Under the pieces are notes generated by a model that made no database searches, was not told the origin of the DNA, and saw only the letters and a list, made by a program, of their open reading frames with translations. A program made the position numbers and the translations under genes. Source: Mariniphaga sp040772505 (GTDB lineage: Bacteria; Bacteroidota; Bacteroidia; Bacteroidales; Prolixibacteraceae). From it: a stretch of 64,000 bases of DNA. Below, one piece after another: positions 10,501 through 18,591 of this stretch. Location: assembly GCA_040772505.1 (NCBI GenBank), contig JAXGYA010000001.1, positions 186,001 to 250,000 on the forward strand, read 5' to 3'. The first letter of the stretch is position 1; the number at the start of each line of letters is the position of its first letter.

Positions 10501-10694
10501 GTATATCCATCATATCTGTAATAAGGATAAATCGTTCCTATTTTTCGCAAGGGATCCATATTTGGAATCGGATCAGGATCTGAATAGGGGTAGGTTTTAA
10601 CATGTTTATAATATTCTTTAAAAGTTGCATTTTGTTGCGAGATTGCATTCATACCGCTAAACACAAGTACTATTAATATAAATATTCTTCTCAT
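7554..10694 (-). CDS. DUF5107 and tetratricopeptide-repeat protein
   Basis: This 1046-residue exported protein has its signal peptide at residues 1-19. The N-terminal half (about 30-400) matches the DUF5107 domain: PYYRYDGYT, then ILPELGGKIWTAIEK, then GPWTSGGFEYNYGVYGHTPS. The pattern resembles beta-sandwich aldose-epimerase-like folds. The second half (about 480-1040) is a series of TPR helices, for example YNKMEYEEALFFSKRALSIN. Such proteins recur in Bacteroidota sugar loci; a role in carbohydrate binding or processing with partner contacts through the TPRs is inferred. It follows the first GH-D gene with a gap of 23 bases, so co-transcription is likely. It is strongly AT-rich. Confidence 0.85.
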   Translation of the reverse strand: MRRIFILIVLVFSGMNAISQQNATFKEYYKHVKTYPYSDPDPIPNMDPLRKIGTIYPYYRYDGYTNKSQEKEWKIIEIENDYIKILILPELGGKIWTAIEKSTDQPFIYYNQVIKFRDVAIRGPWTSGGFEYNYGVYGHTPSCVSPIDYKVFNRGDGSVSCIIQVLDLFTRTTWQIDVNLPKDKAYFTTSSFWYNSSSVEQPYYTWMNVGIKAEGNLEFIYPGTQWIEHNGQVYNWPINEQNGKNISFYENNDFGNYKSYHVFGKHSEFFGGYWHDDGFGMGRYSTRDEKIGKKIWIWGKSQQGMLWEKLLTDNDGQYVELQSGRLFNQHWEESTLTPFKRKGFLPHTTDTWTEYWFPVLKTRGFIAANNYGALNLIKENGWLKIYFSPLQRINDPLIISEESSIIYSKNLSLEPLELYCDSFRFDADKEHLRVSLGDKKLEYKSLEETKLNRPTTFPDDFNYDSVYGLYLLAKQNLLHRDYITAEEQLRSCLEKDPNYLPALTDMSMLLYNKMEYEEALFFSKRALSINTYDPAANYYYGLINYRMGKIADAKDGFEVASLGIEYRNASWSMLSGLYLKEMDLSRSVEYALKSVGYNHYDIDSYKLLAVNYRLQKDKDEADKILDTILSQSPLNHFARFEKHLWENSEKSKINFLNLIRNEMPQEIFLESAIWYYQIGRKEEALKLLKMAPQNATVLYWQSFLTGQSLNYSELTPDFVFPFRQETAQILEKLLLNNDYWLLKYHLALIHWNLNNIQKAAHFFSQCERTPDYPPFYVARAKFSIKHKTKDLNALSDLKYAIELDPFQWRYGRELALYHLSEQEFEEVLTAAGQYYNRFPENYYLGLLYAKALLRNKYFEKADEVLNKIDVLPNEGATEGRKLYKETQLMLALKEMNGGKYKKALKYIELSKQWPENLGVGKPYSSDIDERLEDWLAYECYTKLADNKNSQRTLDRIISFKPVKTAYVNTFNSVNNLVSAWTMQQLGKNDEAEAFLQDWLNKDPHNSTAEWVNNAFKKEYFLIQEKVKNDEDYRILNSYIDYFVREK

Positions 10695-10717
10695 AATTTA
10701 ATCTATGTATGACATTT

Positions 10718-12727
10718 CTAATTATTACTAGGGATAGCATCAAATACTTTAACCTCAAGCGGCTGTAATATGATTCTAAATGAACTACCCTGCACAATTG
10801 ACTGATTATCGCGAGATGTCAATCCTTCCTTTGCATCATAGAACGAATAATAACTTCCTATGCCCTGAGGAAGTTCAAAAACACTCGAAACATCAACATC
10901 AAAAATCTTTACCTCATTAGAAGGATTACGTAAAGTTAAAACTGCTTTTTCAGGAGACCATGCAGCAAAACCATATACATCTCCTTTCTCAGGGTTACCC
11001 CCTACCCAATGCATATCTGCCATAACATCCTCATTCCTTTTCGCCCATTTAAGGGCATTTGCCAGACAATCCCAGGCAGAAGTGTTCATCCTGCTAGGAT
11101 TAATATATTGTCCTTGAACAGCTGTCCCTGTTGCTAAAGCTGACCATATATCATCAGAAATTTCTTTTTCATCCATTCCAAAATTTCCGAACTCAGTAAT
11201 GTCACATATAAATATTCCCATATTCTGCAACGCGCTCAAAGGATATAAAGGAGAACTTTTTATAACATTTTTATAAACCTGCCCATCCCTGTATGTTATC
11301 CATCTCTGTCGGTTTGAACCCACCCCCGCATAACCATAATCACCTCCACCTCGCCAAACACAATCGCCATATTTTAAAAAGAATGGTGATGCCCATGTTC
11401 CAGTAGTTAAACAGAAATACAAATCAGGCTTAATGTCTCTTAATTCTTTAGTAACTTTCAAATAGGCTTCCATCTCTTTCCTGTTAGAACCTGCCACACC
11501 ATCAAATTTAAGCATAGAGATATCATATTCTTGTATGAAATCTACGAGTACCTCTTTATAACGGTTGTAATATACAGGGCCTGCCAAAGAAAAACCTTGT
11601 TCAATTGTTTCAAAAGGAGGATTTTGTTTCCTCCCATAATCTAAACGATTTTGTTTTGCCGGACCATAACCTCCAAATGGTGATATCCAAACTGCCAGTG
11701 TTGAACCATATGATTCTGCTGCTTTCTTCACATTTGTAAAACCATCAGGAAATCCTGAATGAAATTTCCAAAGTGTTCTGTTATCATCCCATCCATCATC
11801 AAGCATAAATGCATCATATTTCACACCACGCTTATTTATCAAGCTGTCTCCAAACCATTTTATTCGATCCAAACACTCTCTCTCGTTCATTTTTCTATCA
11901 TGGAATGCAATATCACCCCATGAATTATAAAAGGACATTTGATGATAAGGCGCACCCCGTTCCCTTTCTATGTAATAAAGAAATCCTCTACGCAACTGAC
12001 CCACTGGTGTTGTACCCCAAACAGAAGAAACAGTATATGAACTTGATGATGTAATTGGTGTTAAACGTGGAAGGGTAGCTATTAAATTAGTATTGCATAG
12101 TTCAATTTTGCTCAAAGGATTTTCAATACCAAAAAACATGTTTTTATATGTTATTGGAATACCTTGCAATACCCCGGCTTGCTGTGCGCCGGTATTTAAA
12201 GGAAGTTGGATAAGAGTTATATTAGAAAGCTGTACTTTATCGGTAGAAGAAAATGAAAAAATTTGTCGAACATAGTTAGACCCATCCCTCAAATGAGCCT
12301 CCCAATGTACTTTAAGCCCTAATTTTTGGTTTTCTAAATCAGCTGAATATTTTTTGCCATCTAATCTGTTGATATAGGTTACAGAATTAGGTTCTACTTT
12401 AAGGTCTGAGATAACAGGAGGACTGACCATTATAAACTCATTAGATTTAATAATACTATTGTCGTCAAGAATCAATTCAAATAAGGGATGATCAGAAAAA
12501 CTTAACTTATTTTGACCGGTTTTATCTTCAAAACTCTTTATCAATATTTTACCATCAATATTTTCAAATTCCAATTTGAGCGAATTATTGCTCATTATCA
12601 TTTGGCCTTTTTTTGAAATTTCAACAATTGCTTCTCCTGGATCATTACCAGGATAGGAAATTTGGGCGAAAGAATTTACCGTTATACCCAAAATCAGAAT
12701 AACCGAAAAGAAAAATCTATTTTTCAT
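10718..12727 (-). CDS. Secreted GH-D clan (GH27/GH36-like) glycosidase, copy 1
   Basis: The 669 residues begin with a signal peptide (1-21, ending SFAQ). An N-terminal beta-sandwich precedes a TIM barrel with FMLDDGWDD at 307-315 and LKFDG at 406-410. Asp409 sits where clan GH-D enzymes have their nucleophile. WRGGGDYGYAG near 460 may carry the acid/base residue. A C-terminal beta domain ends VFDAIP. Retaining activity on alpha-galactosides or related sugars is the family expectation; the exact substrate is unknown. The gene downstream of it is the DUF5107 gene. It is a clear paralogue of the next gene upstream (about half or more of the positions identical by eye), with matching domains throughout. 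Confidence 0.7.
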   Translation of the reverse strand: MKNRFFFSVILILGITVNSFAQISYPGNDPGEAIVEISKKGQMIMSNNSLKLEFENIDGKILIKSFEDKTGQNKLSFSDHPLFELILDDNSIIKSNEFIMVSPPVISDLKVEPNSVTYINRLDGKKYSADLENQKLGLKVHWEAHLRDGSNYVRQIFSFSSTDKVQLSNITLIQLPLNTGAQQAGVLQGIPITYKNMFFGIENPLSKIELCNTNLIATLPRLTPITSSSSYTVSSVWGTTPVGQLRRGFLYYIERERGAPYHQMSFYNSWGDIAFHDRKMNERECLDRIKWFGDSLINKRGVKYDAFMLDDGWDDNRTLWKFHSGFPDGFTNVKKAAESYGSTLAVWISPFGGYGPAKQNRLDYGRKQNPPFETIEQGFSLAGPVYYNRYKEVLVDFIQEYDISMLKFDGVAGSNRKEMEAYLKVTKELRDIKPDLYFCLTTGTWASPFFLKYGDCVWRGGGDYGYAGVGSNRQRWITYRDGQVYKNVIKSSPLYPLSALQNMGIFICDITEFGNFGMDEKEISDDIWSALATGTAVQGQYINPSRMNTSAWDCLANALKWAKRNEDVMADMHWVGGNPEKGDVYGFAAWSPEKAVLTLRNPSNEVKIFDVDVSSVFELPQGIGSYYSFYDAKEGLTSRDNQSIVQGSSFRIILQPLEVKVFDAIPSNN

Positions 12728-12842
12728 TTTAAAATTGTTTTATGGATTATTATTTAATAACTAATTTATTACGATCAATATTCTTATTAATATTTATCAA
12801 AAATGTTACATAAAAAATGTATTGCAGTTAATCTTTTATCAT

Positions 12843-14897
12843 TCATTTTTCATTTGGGTAAGCATCAAATACCATTACCTCAAATGGTTGTAGTGTAATT
12901 TTAAATGAACTACCTTGCATCTTAGGTTGATCTTGATCTCTGATAAGGTTCTTTTTAGCATCGTAGAATCTAAAATCAGTTACCTTTCCATTAGGTAGTT
13001 CAAAAACTATGGATGTATTGATTTCAAAAGTTTTAATCTCACTAGAAGGATTACGAAGAGTTAATACAGCCTTTTCTGGCGACCATGCAGCAAATCCATA
13101 AATTTCACCTTTTACAGGATCTCCCCCAATCCAATGTGTATCGACCATAACATTCTCATTGCTTTTCGCCCATTTCAGGGCATCAGCCAGGCAATCCCAT
13201 GCATGAGTATTCATTCTGTAGGCATTAATATACAATCCCTGAACACTTGTTCCTGTACCTAAAGCTGCCCAGATATCATCAGATACATCTTTGGGGTCCA
13301 TCCCTAATCCTCCCGGAAAGTTTTGATATTTCTCATCTGAAATATCACAGATAAAGATTCCCATTTGCTGTAATGCATTCAAAGGGTATAATGGGGAGCC
13401 TTTTACAACATTTTTATATACTTCTGCGTCTCTATATGTAATCCATTGCTGCCGTTTTGATCCTTCTCCGGCGGCTGACCAATCTTCACCACCACGCCAA
13501 ACAACATCGCCATATTTAATAAAGAATGGAGAAGGATAGGTTCCCGTCGTTAAAAAAAAATACATATCAGGTTTCGTTTCTCTTACCTCTTGTATTATCC
13601 TCAAATAAGCTTCCATATCCTCTTTGTATTTTCCGGCAATACCATCAAACTTTAACATAATTATTCCGTTCTCTTTTATAAAGTTTATAAGCACCTCTTT
13701 ATACCTGCTATAATAAACAGGACCAGATAATGAAAAACCATATTCGTTTGTTTCAAAGGGTGGATCTTGCATTTTACCATATTCTATTCTTTGTCTCTTT
13801 GGCTCGCGAAAACCTCCATAAGGAGATATCCAAACGCCTAATGATGAACCGTAGGATTCAGCTACTTCTTTCATCTTTGTAAAACCGTTTGGGAAACTGG
13901 GATGGAATTGCCAAAGTGTTTTTGGATCGTCCCATCCATCATCAAATAAAAATCCTGTTAGTTGTACATGTCGTTTCACTACTAGAGAGTCTCCGATCCA
14001 TCTTATCCTTTCCAGGCAAGCTCGTTCACTCATTTTACGGTCAAACCAGGCCAGATCACCAAATGAGTTATAAAATGAAACCTGATGATAAGGTGCCGCT
14101 CTTTCTCTTTCCATATAATAAAGGAATCCCCTTCGCAATTGTCCTACTGGTGTTATTCCCCAAACAGAAGAAATACTATATGAACCTGATTGTGTTATGG
14201 GCTTATATAAAGGAATGGTGGATAATAAATAAGTAGTCTGATCCTCACAATCACAATCAGGTTCGATTACTTCTAAAATACTCAAAGGATTTTCTATAGC
14301 AAAAAACATATTTTTATAAGTAATCGGTATGCCATTAAATTTCCCTGCTCCAGTAACACCAATATCCAAAGGAATTTTTATAAGAGTTATTTTTTTTACT
14401 GCTACTTCCTCAGTAGATGAAAACGCAAAAATTTGGCGGATATAGTTTGAGCCATCTCTTAAATGAGCTTCCCACTTTACACTTAATCCCAATTTTTTAT
14501 TTTCAAGTATAGCAGAGTATTTTTTACCGGGAATCTTTTTAGCAACAGTAAGCGAATTAGGTTTAATATCAATATTTGATATTACAGGGGGCTTTAATAA
14601 AATAAAGTCATTAGAATTAATAACATTGTCATCAGCCAGGGTGAGTTCAAACAAAGGGGCATCATTTAAATGAAATTTTATATCTGCAATTTTATCTTCA
14701 AAACTTTTAATAAAAATATTCTTATCGTTATTCGCTAATTCAAATTTAAAAACATCATTACTCATTATCATCTGCTTGCCCTGTAATGTTAATACAATTG
14801 CTTTCCCTGGCTCATGACCAGGATAGTCAATTTGAGCATAGGTAATATGCATGGAAAATATTACTAGTATAAATGAAAATATCAATTTTGTTTTCAT
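12843..14897 (-). CDS. Secreted GH-D clan (GH27/GH36-like) glycosidase, copy 2
   Basis: A 684-residue paralogue of copy 1 with the same layout: signal peptide (1-21), beta-sandwich, barrel, C-terminal beta domain. The barrel motifs are FLFDDGWDD (about 316-324) and LKFDG with Asp418 as the likely nucleophile. It differs by a Cys-containing insert (PDCDCEDQ near 213) and an insert near the site of KYQNFPGGLGMD. The gap to copy 1 is 115 AT-rich bases. Tandem copies suggest either different linkage preferences or recent duplication. The substrate is not predictable from sequence; a polysaccharide with alpha-linked galactose or a similar sugar is an inference. Confidence 0.7.
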   Translation of the reverse strand: MKTKLIFSFILVIFSMHITYAQIDYPGHEPGKAIVLTLQGKQMIMSNDVFKFELANNDKNIFIKSFEDKIADIKFHLNDAPLFELTLADDNVINSNDFILLKPPVISNIDIKPNSLTVAKKIPGKKYSAILENKKLGLSVKWEAHLRDGSNYIRQIFAFSSTEEVAVKKITLIKIPLDIGVTGAGKFNGIPITYKNMFFAIENPLSILEVIEPDCDCEDQTTYLLSTIPLYKPITQSGSYSISSVWGITPVGQLRRGFLYYMERERAAPYHQVSFYNSFGDLAWFDRKMSERACLERIRWIGDSLVVKRHVQLTGFLFDDGWDDPKTLWQFHPSFPNGFTKMKEVAESYGSSLGVWISPYGGFREPKRQRIEYGKMQDPPFETNEYGFSLSGPVYYSRYKEVLINFIKENGIIMLKFDGIAGKYKEDMEAYLRIIQEVRETKPDMYFFLTTGTYPSPFFIKYGDVVWRGGEDWSAAGEGSKRQQWITYRDAEVYKNVVKGSPLYPLNALQQMGIFICDISDEKYQNFPGGLGMDPKDVSDDIWAALGTGTSVQGLYINAYRMNTHAWDCLADALKWAKSNENVMVDTHWIGGDPVKGEIYGFAAWSPEKAVLTLRNPSSEIKTFEINTSIVFELPNGKVTDFRFYDAKKNLIRDQDQPKMQGSSFKITLQPFEVMVFDAYPNEK

Positions 14898-15138
14898 ATT
14901 AAAATATTTATAATAATATATATTAAACTTAAAATGTGTACATCTACTAAGTTCTCAAATTATTTTTTTAAGTCAAAATTGGAAAATTCTTATTTTGAAT
15001 TTTTGAATATGCTCAGGACTAACTCCACTCTAAACTAAAAAAATAATCATTAATCCTAAATTGTTCATTTTTAACAGAATAATATATAATTCACAAGAGT
15101 TAATGTTACAATTTATCAGTGATATATCACCATTGGGG

Positions 15139-16656
15139 TCATCTATCCATTTCTAAAACTTCAAAGCCTATTAATTTCCCTAAATCCTTTATCTGTTCCC
15201 GATAATCACCATAAGTTGCTGCATAGTGCACCCCATATTTCTGCGGATTAGTATTTTCCATTAATTTTTGTCCATTAACTTTAGCCACTAATTTAGTTGC
15301 ACACAGTATACCATGAAGGTTATTAATTCCCTGACCATAGACTGAATCCAAAGGAATAGTATTTCCAGTATGTACCAATATTTTTTTATCAATTACATTA
15401 ACCCTCCAAATTGTAACAGGTTCACCTGTTGGCAATTCTACCAATACATCTCCACCCATTCTATAATCTCTCAGATGATAAGGGACTCTGTCATCTCCAT
15501 GAGGATTAACAGGAGCACCACAATGTACTAAGATACTTGTGTTATTATACCTGTCTAGTATCCAATCTCCTGTAAAGCTGGGTCTTTTGGCAAAATGCCA
15601 TCCAAACATCTCTGCAAGTAAGGGTCCTGTATACTCCTGGTCAGTACATACTATTCCTTGTTTTTCAAACTCCATAGAAGCCAAACATGCTGTAATATTT
15701 AGATTTGATTCTAAAAATGCTGCAGTAGATGTTAATATGCTGGTTGCATCATATTTTTCTTTTAGTTTTTTAAGCGCCAGATACATTTTGGCTCCATCAA
15801 CAACTTGATTGTAATTAGTTTGTACCATTCCTAAAGCTTCATCAATCCAAATTTTTGCTATCACTTCTGCCTGTTCATTTGCGACATTTTCAATCTCTTT
15901 TTCCAGCTCTTTAGAGCTTATAATAATTCCTGTAACTCCTAATTCCTCCTTTAATTTATCAAGATAAATTTTATTCCACTCATCGTTACTTATGGAAAAT
16001 ATGTCACTCCTTAACTGAGGATAATAACGTAATCTTTTATCCAATACCATTAGAACCTTTTCATTCTTCATTTTTTTAATTGAATGGATTAATTCAATTT
16101 TCCCTATTAAATCATTCATCATGGAGTCTGCCATAGAAGGAGAAACAACATTTAACCTATCTAAGTCAGCAAATACTATTTTCCCTTCCTCTTTATATAA
16201 CTCATAGGGTATAGTATTGAATTCAAAAAGGTTATTAACAACAATTGTTGGTTTTCCAGTAAAAGCCAACCGATGATCGTTAGGTAAATCCTTAAAAAGA
16301 AGCACACCATCTATTTCTTCATCCATTTTCTTAACTTCCTCAATTGCCGCTTCTAATTTGTCAGTCAGAGTTAAAGTTCGTCCTATATAATCACTAAAGG
16401 AGGGATTCGGTTTACTTAAATCTCTACTGATAAATTCTACACCCTCAATTTTACTTTTCAATTTTTCCAATAGAGCCTCATTAGATAAAACATAACGGGG
16501 AGGCAATGATCCACCCCAGCCCCATCCGGGTGAAAAGAAAATTGTATAAATTTTAAGTTTGTTATTTTCATTTACTCTCTTGGCTGATTGAGTATTTTGT
16601 GCGAATGAAAAATTTGAAAGTATCATTGCATAGATAAAAAGCCAAATTATTTTCAT
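15139..16656 (-). CDS. Secreted L-fucose/arabinose-isomerase-like protein
   Basis: A 505-residue protein with a signal peptide (1-19, ending NFSFAQ). The body resembles the L-fucose isomerase-like fold: an N-terminal Rossmann-type region (DGVLLFKDLPND, GKPTIVVNN) and a C-terminal part with TSTAAFLES, GIVCTDQEYTGPLLAEMFG and LVHCGAPVNPHG. Known family members interconvert aldoses and ketoses in the cytosol with a divalent metal, so an exported version is odd. The metal-binding set could not be placed with certainty. It lies directly after susD, behind a strong hairpin. It could be a catalytic isomerase in the periplasm or a repurposed sugar-binding protein. Confidence 0.55.
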   Translation of the reverse strand: MKIIWLFIYAMILSNFSFAQNTQSAKRVNENNKLKIYTIFFSPGWGWGGSLPPRYVLSNEALLEKLKSKIEGVEFISRDLSKPNPSFSDYIGRTLTLTDKLEAAIEEVKKMDEEIDGVLLFKDLPNDHRLAFTGKPTIVVNNLFEFNTIPYELYKEEGKIVFADLDRLNVVSPSMADSMMNDLIGKIELIHSIKKMKNEKVLMVLDKRLRYYPQLRSDIFSISNDEWNKIYLDKLKEELGVTGIIISSKELEKEIENVANEQAEVIAKIWIDEALGMVQTNYNQVVDGAKMYLALKKLKEKYDATSILTSTAAFLESNLNITACLASMEFEKQGIVCTDQEYTGPLLAEMFGWHFAKRPSFTGDWILDRYNNTSILVHCGAPVNPHGDDRVPYHLRDYRMGGDVLVELPTGEPVTIWRVNVIDKKILVHTGNTIPLDSVYGQGINNLHGILCATKLVAKVNGQKLMENTNPQKYGVHYAATYGDYREQIKDLGKLIGFEVLEMDR

Positions 16657-16744
16657 GATAATTTATTTATATTTTTTAAATCTATTAGTCCTTATTTATC
16701 AATCAATTATCTTTCAATTGTAAATAAGATTTAATTTATTAAAA

Positions 16745-16779
16745 TATTGTCAGTTGCTTAGAATGTGCAACTGACAATA
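16745..16779 (-). terminator. Strong intercistronic hairpin after susD
   Basis: TATTGTCAGTTGC (16745-16757) and GCAACTGACAATA (16767-16779) form a perfect 13-bp stem with a 9-base loop. On the minus strand it follows the susD stop codon by about a dozen bases and is itself followed by a T-rich stretch (TTTTAATAAATT). It can act as a partial terminator or as a 3' mRNA stabiliser that keeps susC/susD transcripts above the downstream genes. Confidence 0.75.
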
Positions 16780-16790
16780 CTTTATAACTT

Positions 16791-18572
16791 CTAATTATTA
16801 TCCCATCCGGGATTCTGCACAATAATTCCGTCTGTCAATATTATTTGATTGGAAGGAATAGGATACAGATACATATAATCAGGGAAAGGAGATGGAGGTT
16901 GTCCCAGATAAGAAACATATCCTGAGCTAGCATTATTCAAAATAGGGACTCTATTATTTTCATCAGCAGCATTAATCCATCTACCTAATTTTCTTTCTGT
17001 TGCATAATCCATCTTTTTCCATCGTCTCAAATCATCAAATCGATAATTTTCTCCCATTAATTCAATTGCACGCTCCCTCCTAATCTCCCACATTACAGGA
17101 TCAACATCAGGATCACGTGTGGGATCATCAGGAACATTGGATATATCCAAGGGTGCAACTCCTCCACGAGCTCTCAATCTGTTTATGGTGTTATCACAAA
17201 TAGTCTGATTAAATGCCCCCACTTCTTCTTTAGCTTCCGCATAATTGAGCATTACTTCTTCAATCCTAAATATGGGTGCGTCATTATAATCCCTACCTGA
17301 TACATCCAAATTATATGAAGCGAAAAATTTCCATAACGGATATCCTGTCAATGAAACACTCCATCCTTGTCCCCGGTTATTATCATAAAAATGTGGCATC
17401 TTTTCAACAGCATAACTACACCAGGCTCGCCATGGCAATGTCCTCAATCCATGTGAAATTGAATCCATTAATGAAAAATATTCGGCATGCAATGGATTTC
17501 CAGTATGTTCATACGTAATAAGTATACCAGGAGAAATGACTTCATAAGGAGGACAAGTAGTAAGATATAAACGAAAATCACGATTCCTGAATTCATCATA
17601 AGGTGAATGGTCCCCATCAAAAAGTGGGCTTGTCCAGCGAGTCTGTCCATCTCTCATAAGATACATATCCACTGCCTTTTTTGTCATATCCCAGCGTCCT
17701 CCCCCACTGCCTGTATATGTCGACATTAGATGAATAATCTCCCCTTGTTCGTATTGTTTATAAAGAATAATTCCCTCCTTTCCACCTAACGATTCGCTGG
17801 TAAATACGTCAATATAATTTGGTATTATATCAGGAAAATCTAAAAATAGTTTTTCTGACGCAGAAATACAGGCATTTAAATAAACATCAGCATCATTAAG
17901 CCCATGATATTTTCTCCATGTACCTTCTCTCAGTCCAAATCGTGAAATCAATGCTCTTACAACATGAACATTTACTGTATTAGGTCCATCCCCTTCCGGT
18001 TTAATGTTTTCTTCAGCATATAATAAAAGATCAAGTATCTTTTTTGCAACCTCATTCCTTGGAGTCCGAGGGCCAAACAGTGTTTCCTGATCATCATCTT
18101 TCAGATTGTTTTCCACCCATGTAATATCGCCATACTTATTTATTAAATCCATGTAATTATAGGCTTTAAAGAAATAAGCAACACTTCTCCAATGTTTGAT
18201 TTCAGCATCAGACATGTTCGAATTGTCAATATTTTCTAACATAATATTACAAGCTCTGATTCTACTAAAAGGAGCATTATAATCGGATGAACTGGATGGA
18301 ACAATAATTTTTTGCCAAATCCATTCCGATTCAGCATTCTTTCTTACATCTGAACCTAAATCACCATGCTTTTCAGCATCAGATCTTTCAAAACTATACC
18401 CCTCTAAAACGCTGTAAAACTGCCATGCGTAATTTTTTGTACTCTCGTAGTTAGCAAAAGTCGTTCCAGTTGTTAATTTATCTTTTGGAATATGTTCCAA
18501 AAAATCTTCACAACTATAAAAAAATATTATGGCAATAATAAAAGATATTATAAAATTAATTTTCTTTTTCAT
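16791..18572 (-). CDS. susD: SusD/RagB family outer-membrane lipoprotein
   Basis: This surface glycan-binding lipoprotein caps the SusC channel. The 593 residues start with a lipoprotein signal (IIFFYSC, Cys near 21), then the SusD N-terminal helical region with TPR-like repeats (KHWRSVAYFFKAYNYMDLIN). The SusD/RagB C-terminal domain follows, with IFRIEEVMLNYAEAKEEVG and RRERAIELMGENYRFDDLRRWKKM. It lies 19 bases after susC and is certainly co-transcribed. Length and architecture are normal. The glycan cannot be inferred from SusD alone. Confidence 0.95.
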   Translation of the reverse strand: MKKKINFIISFIIAIIFFYSCEDFLEHIPKDKLTTGTTFANYESTKNYAWQFYSVLEGYSFERSDAEKHGDLGSDVRKNAESEWIWQKIIVPSSSSDYNAPFSRIRACNIMLENIDNSNMSDAEIKHWRSVAYFFKAYNYMDLINKYGDITWVENNLKDDDQETLFGPRTPRNEVAKKILDLLLYAEENIKPEGDGPNTVNVHVVRALISRFGLREGTWRKYHGLNDADVYLNACISASEKLFLDFPDIIPNYIDVFTSESLGGKEGIILYKQYEQGEIIHLMSTYTGSGGGRWDMTKKAVDMYLMRDGQTRWTSPLFDGDHSPYDEFRNRDFRLYLTTCPPYEVISPGILITYEHTGNPLHAEYFSLMDSISHGLRTLPWRAWCSYAVEKMPHFYDNNRGQGWSVSLTGYPLWKFFASYNLDVSGRDYNDAPIFRIEEVMLNYAEAKEEVGAFNQTICDNTINRLRARGGVAPLDISNVPDDPTRDPDVDPVMWEIRRERAIELMGENYRFDDLRRWKKMDYATERKLGRWINAADENNRVPILNNASSGYVSYLGQPPSPFPDYMYLYPIPSNQIILTDGIIVQNPGWDNN

Positions 18573-18591
18573 TGGAATAAAATTTTAAATA

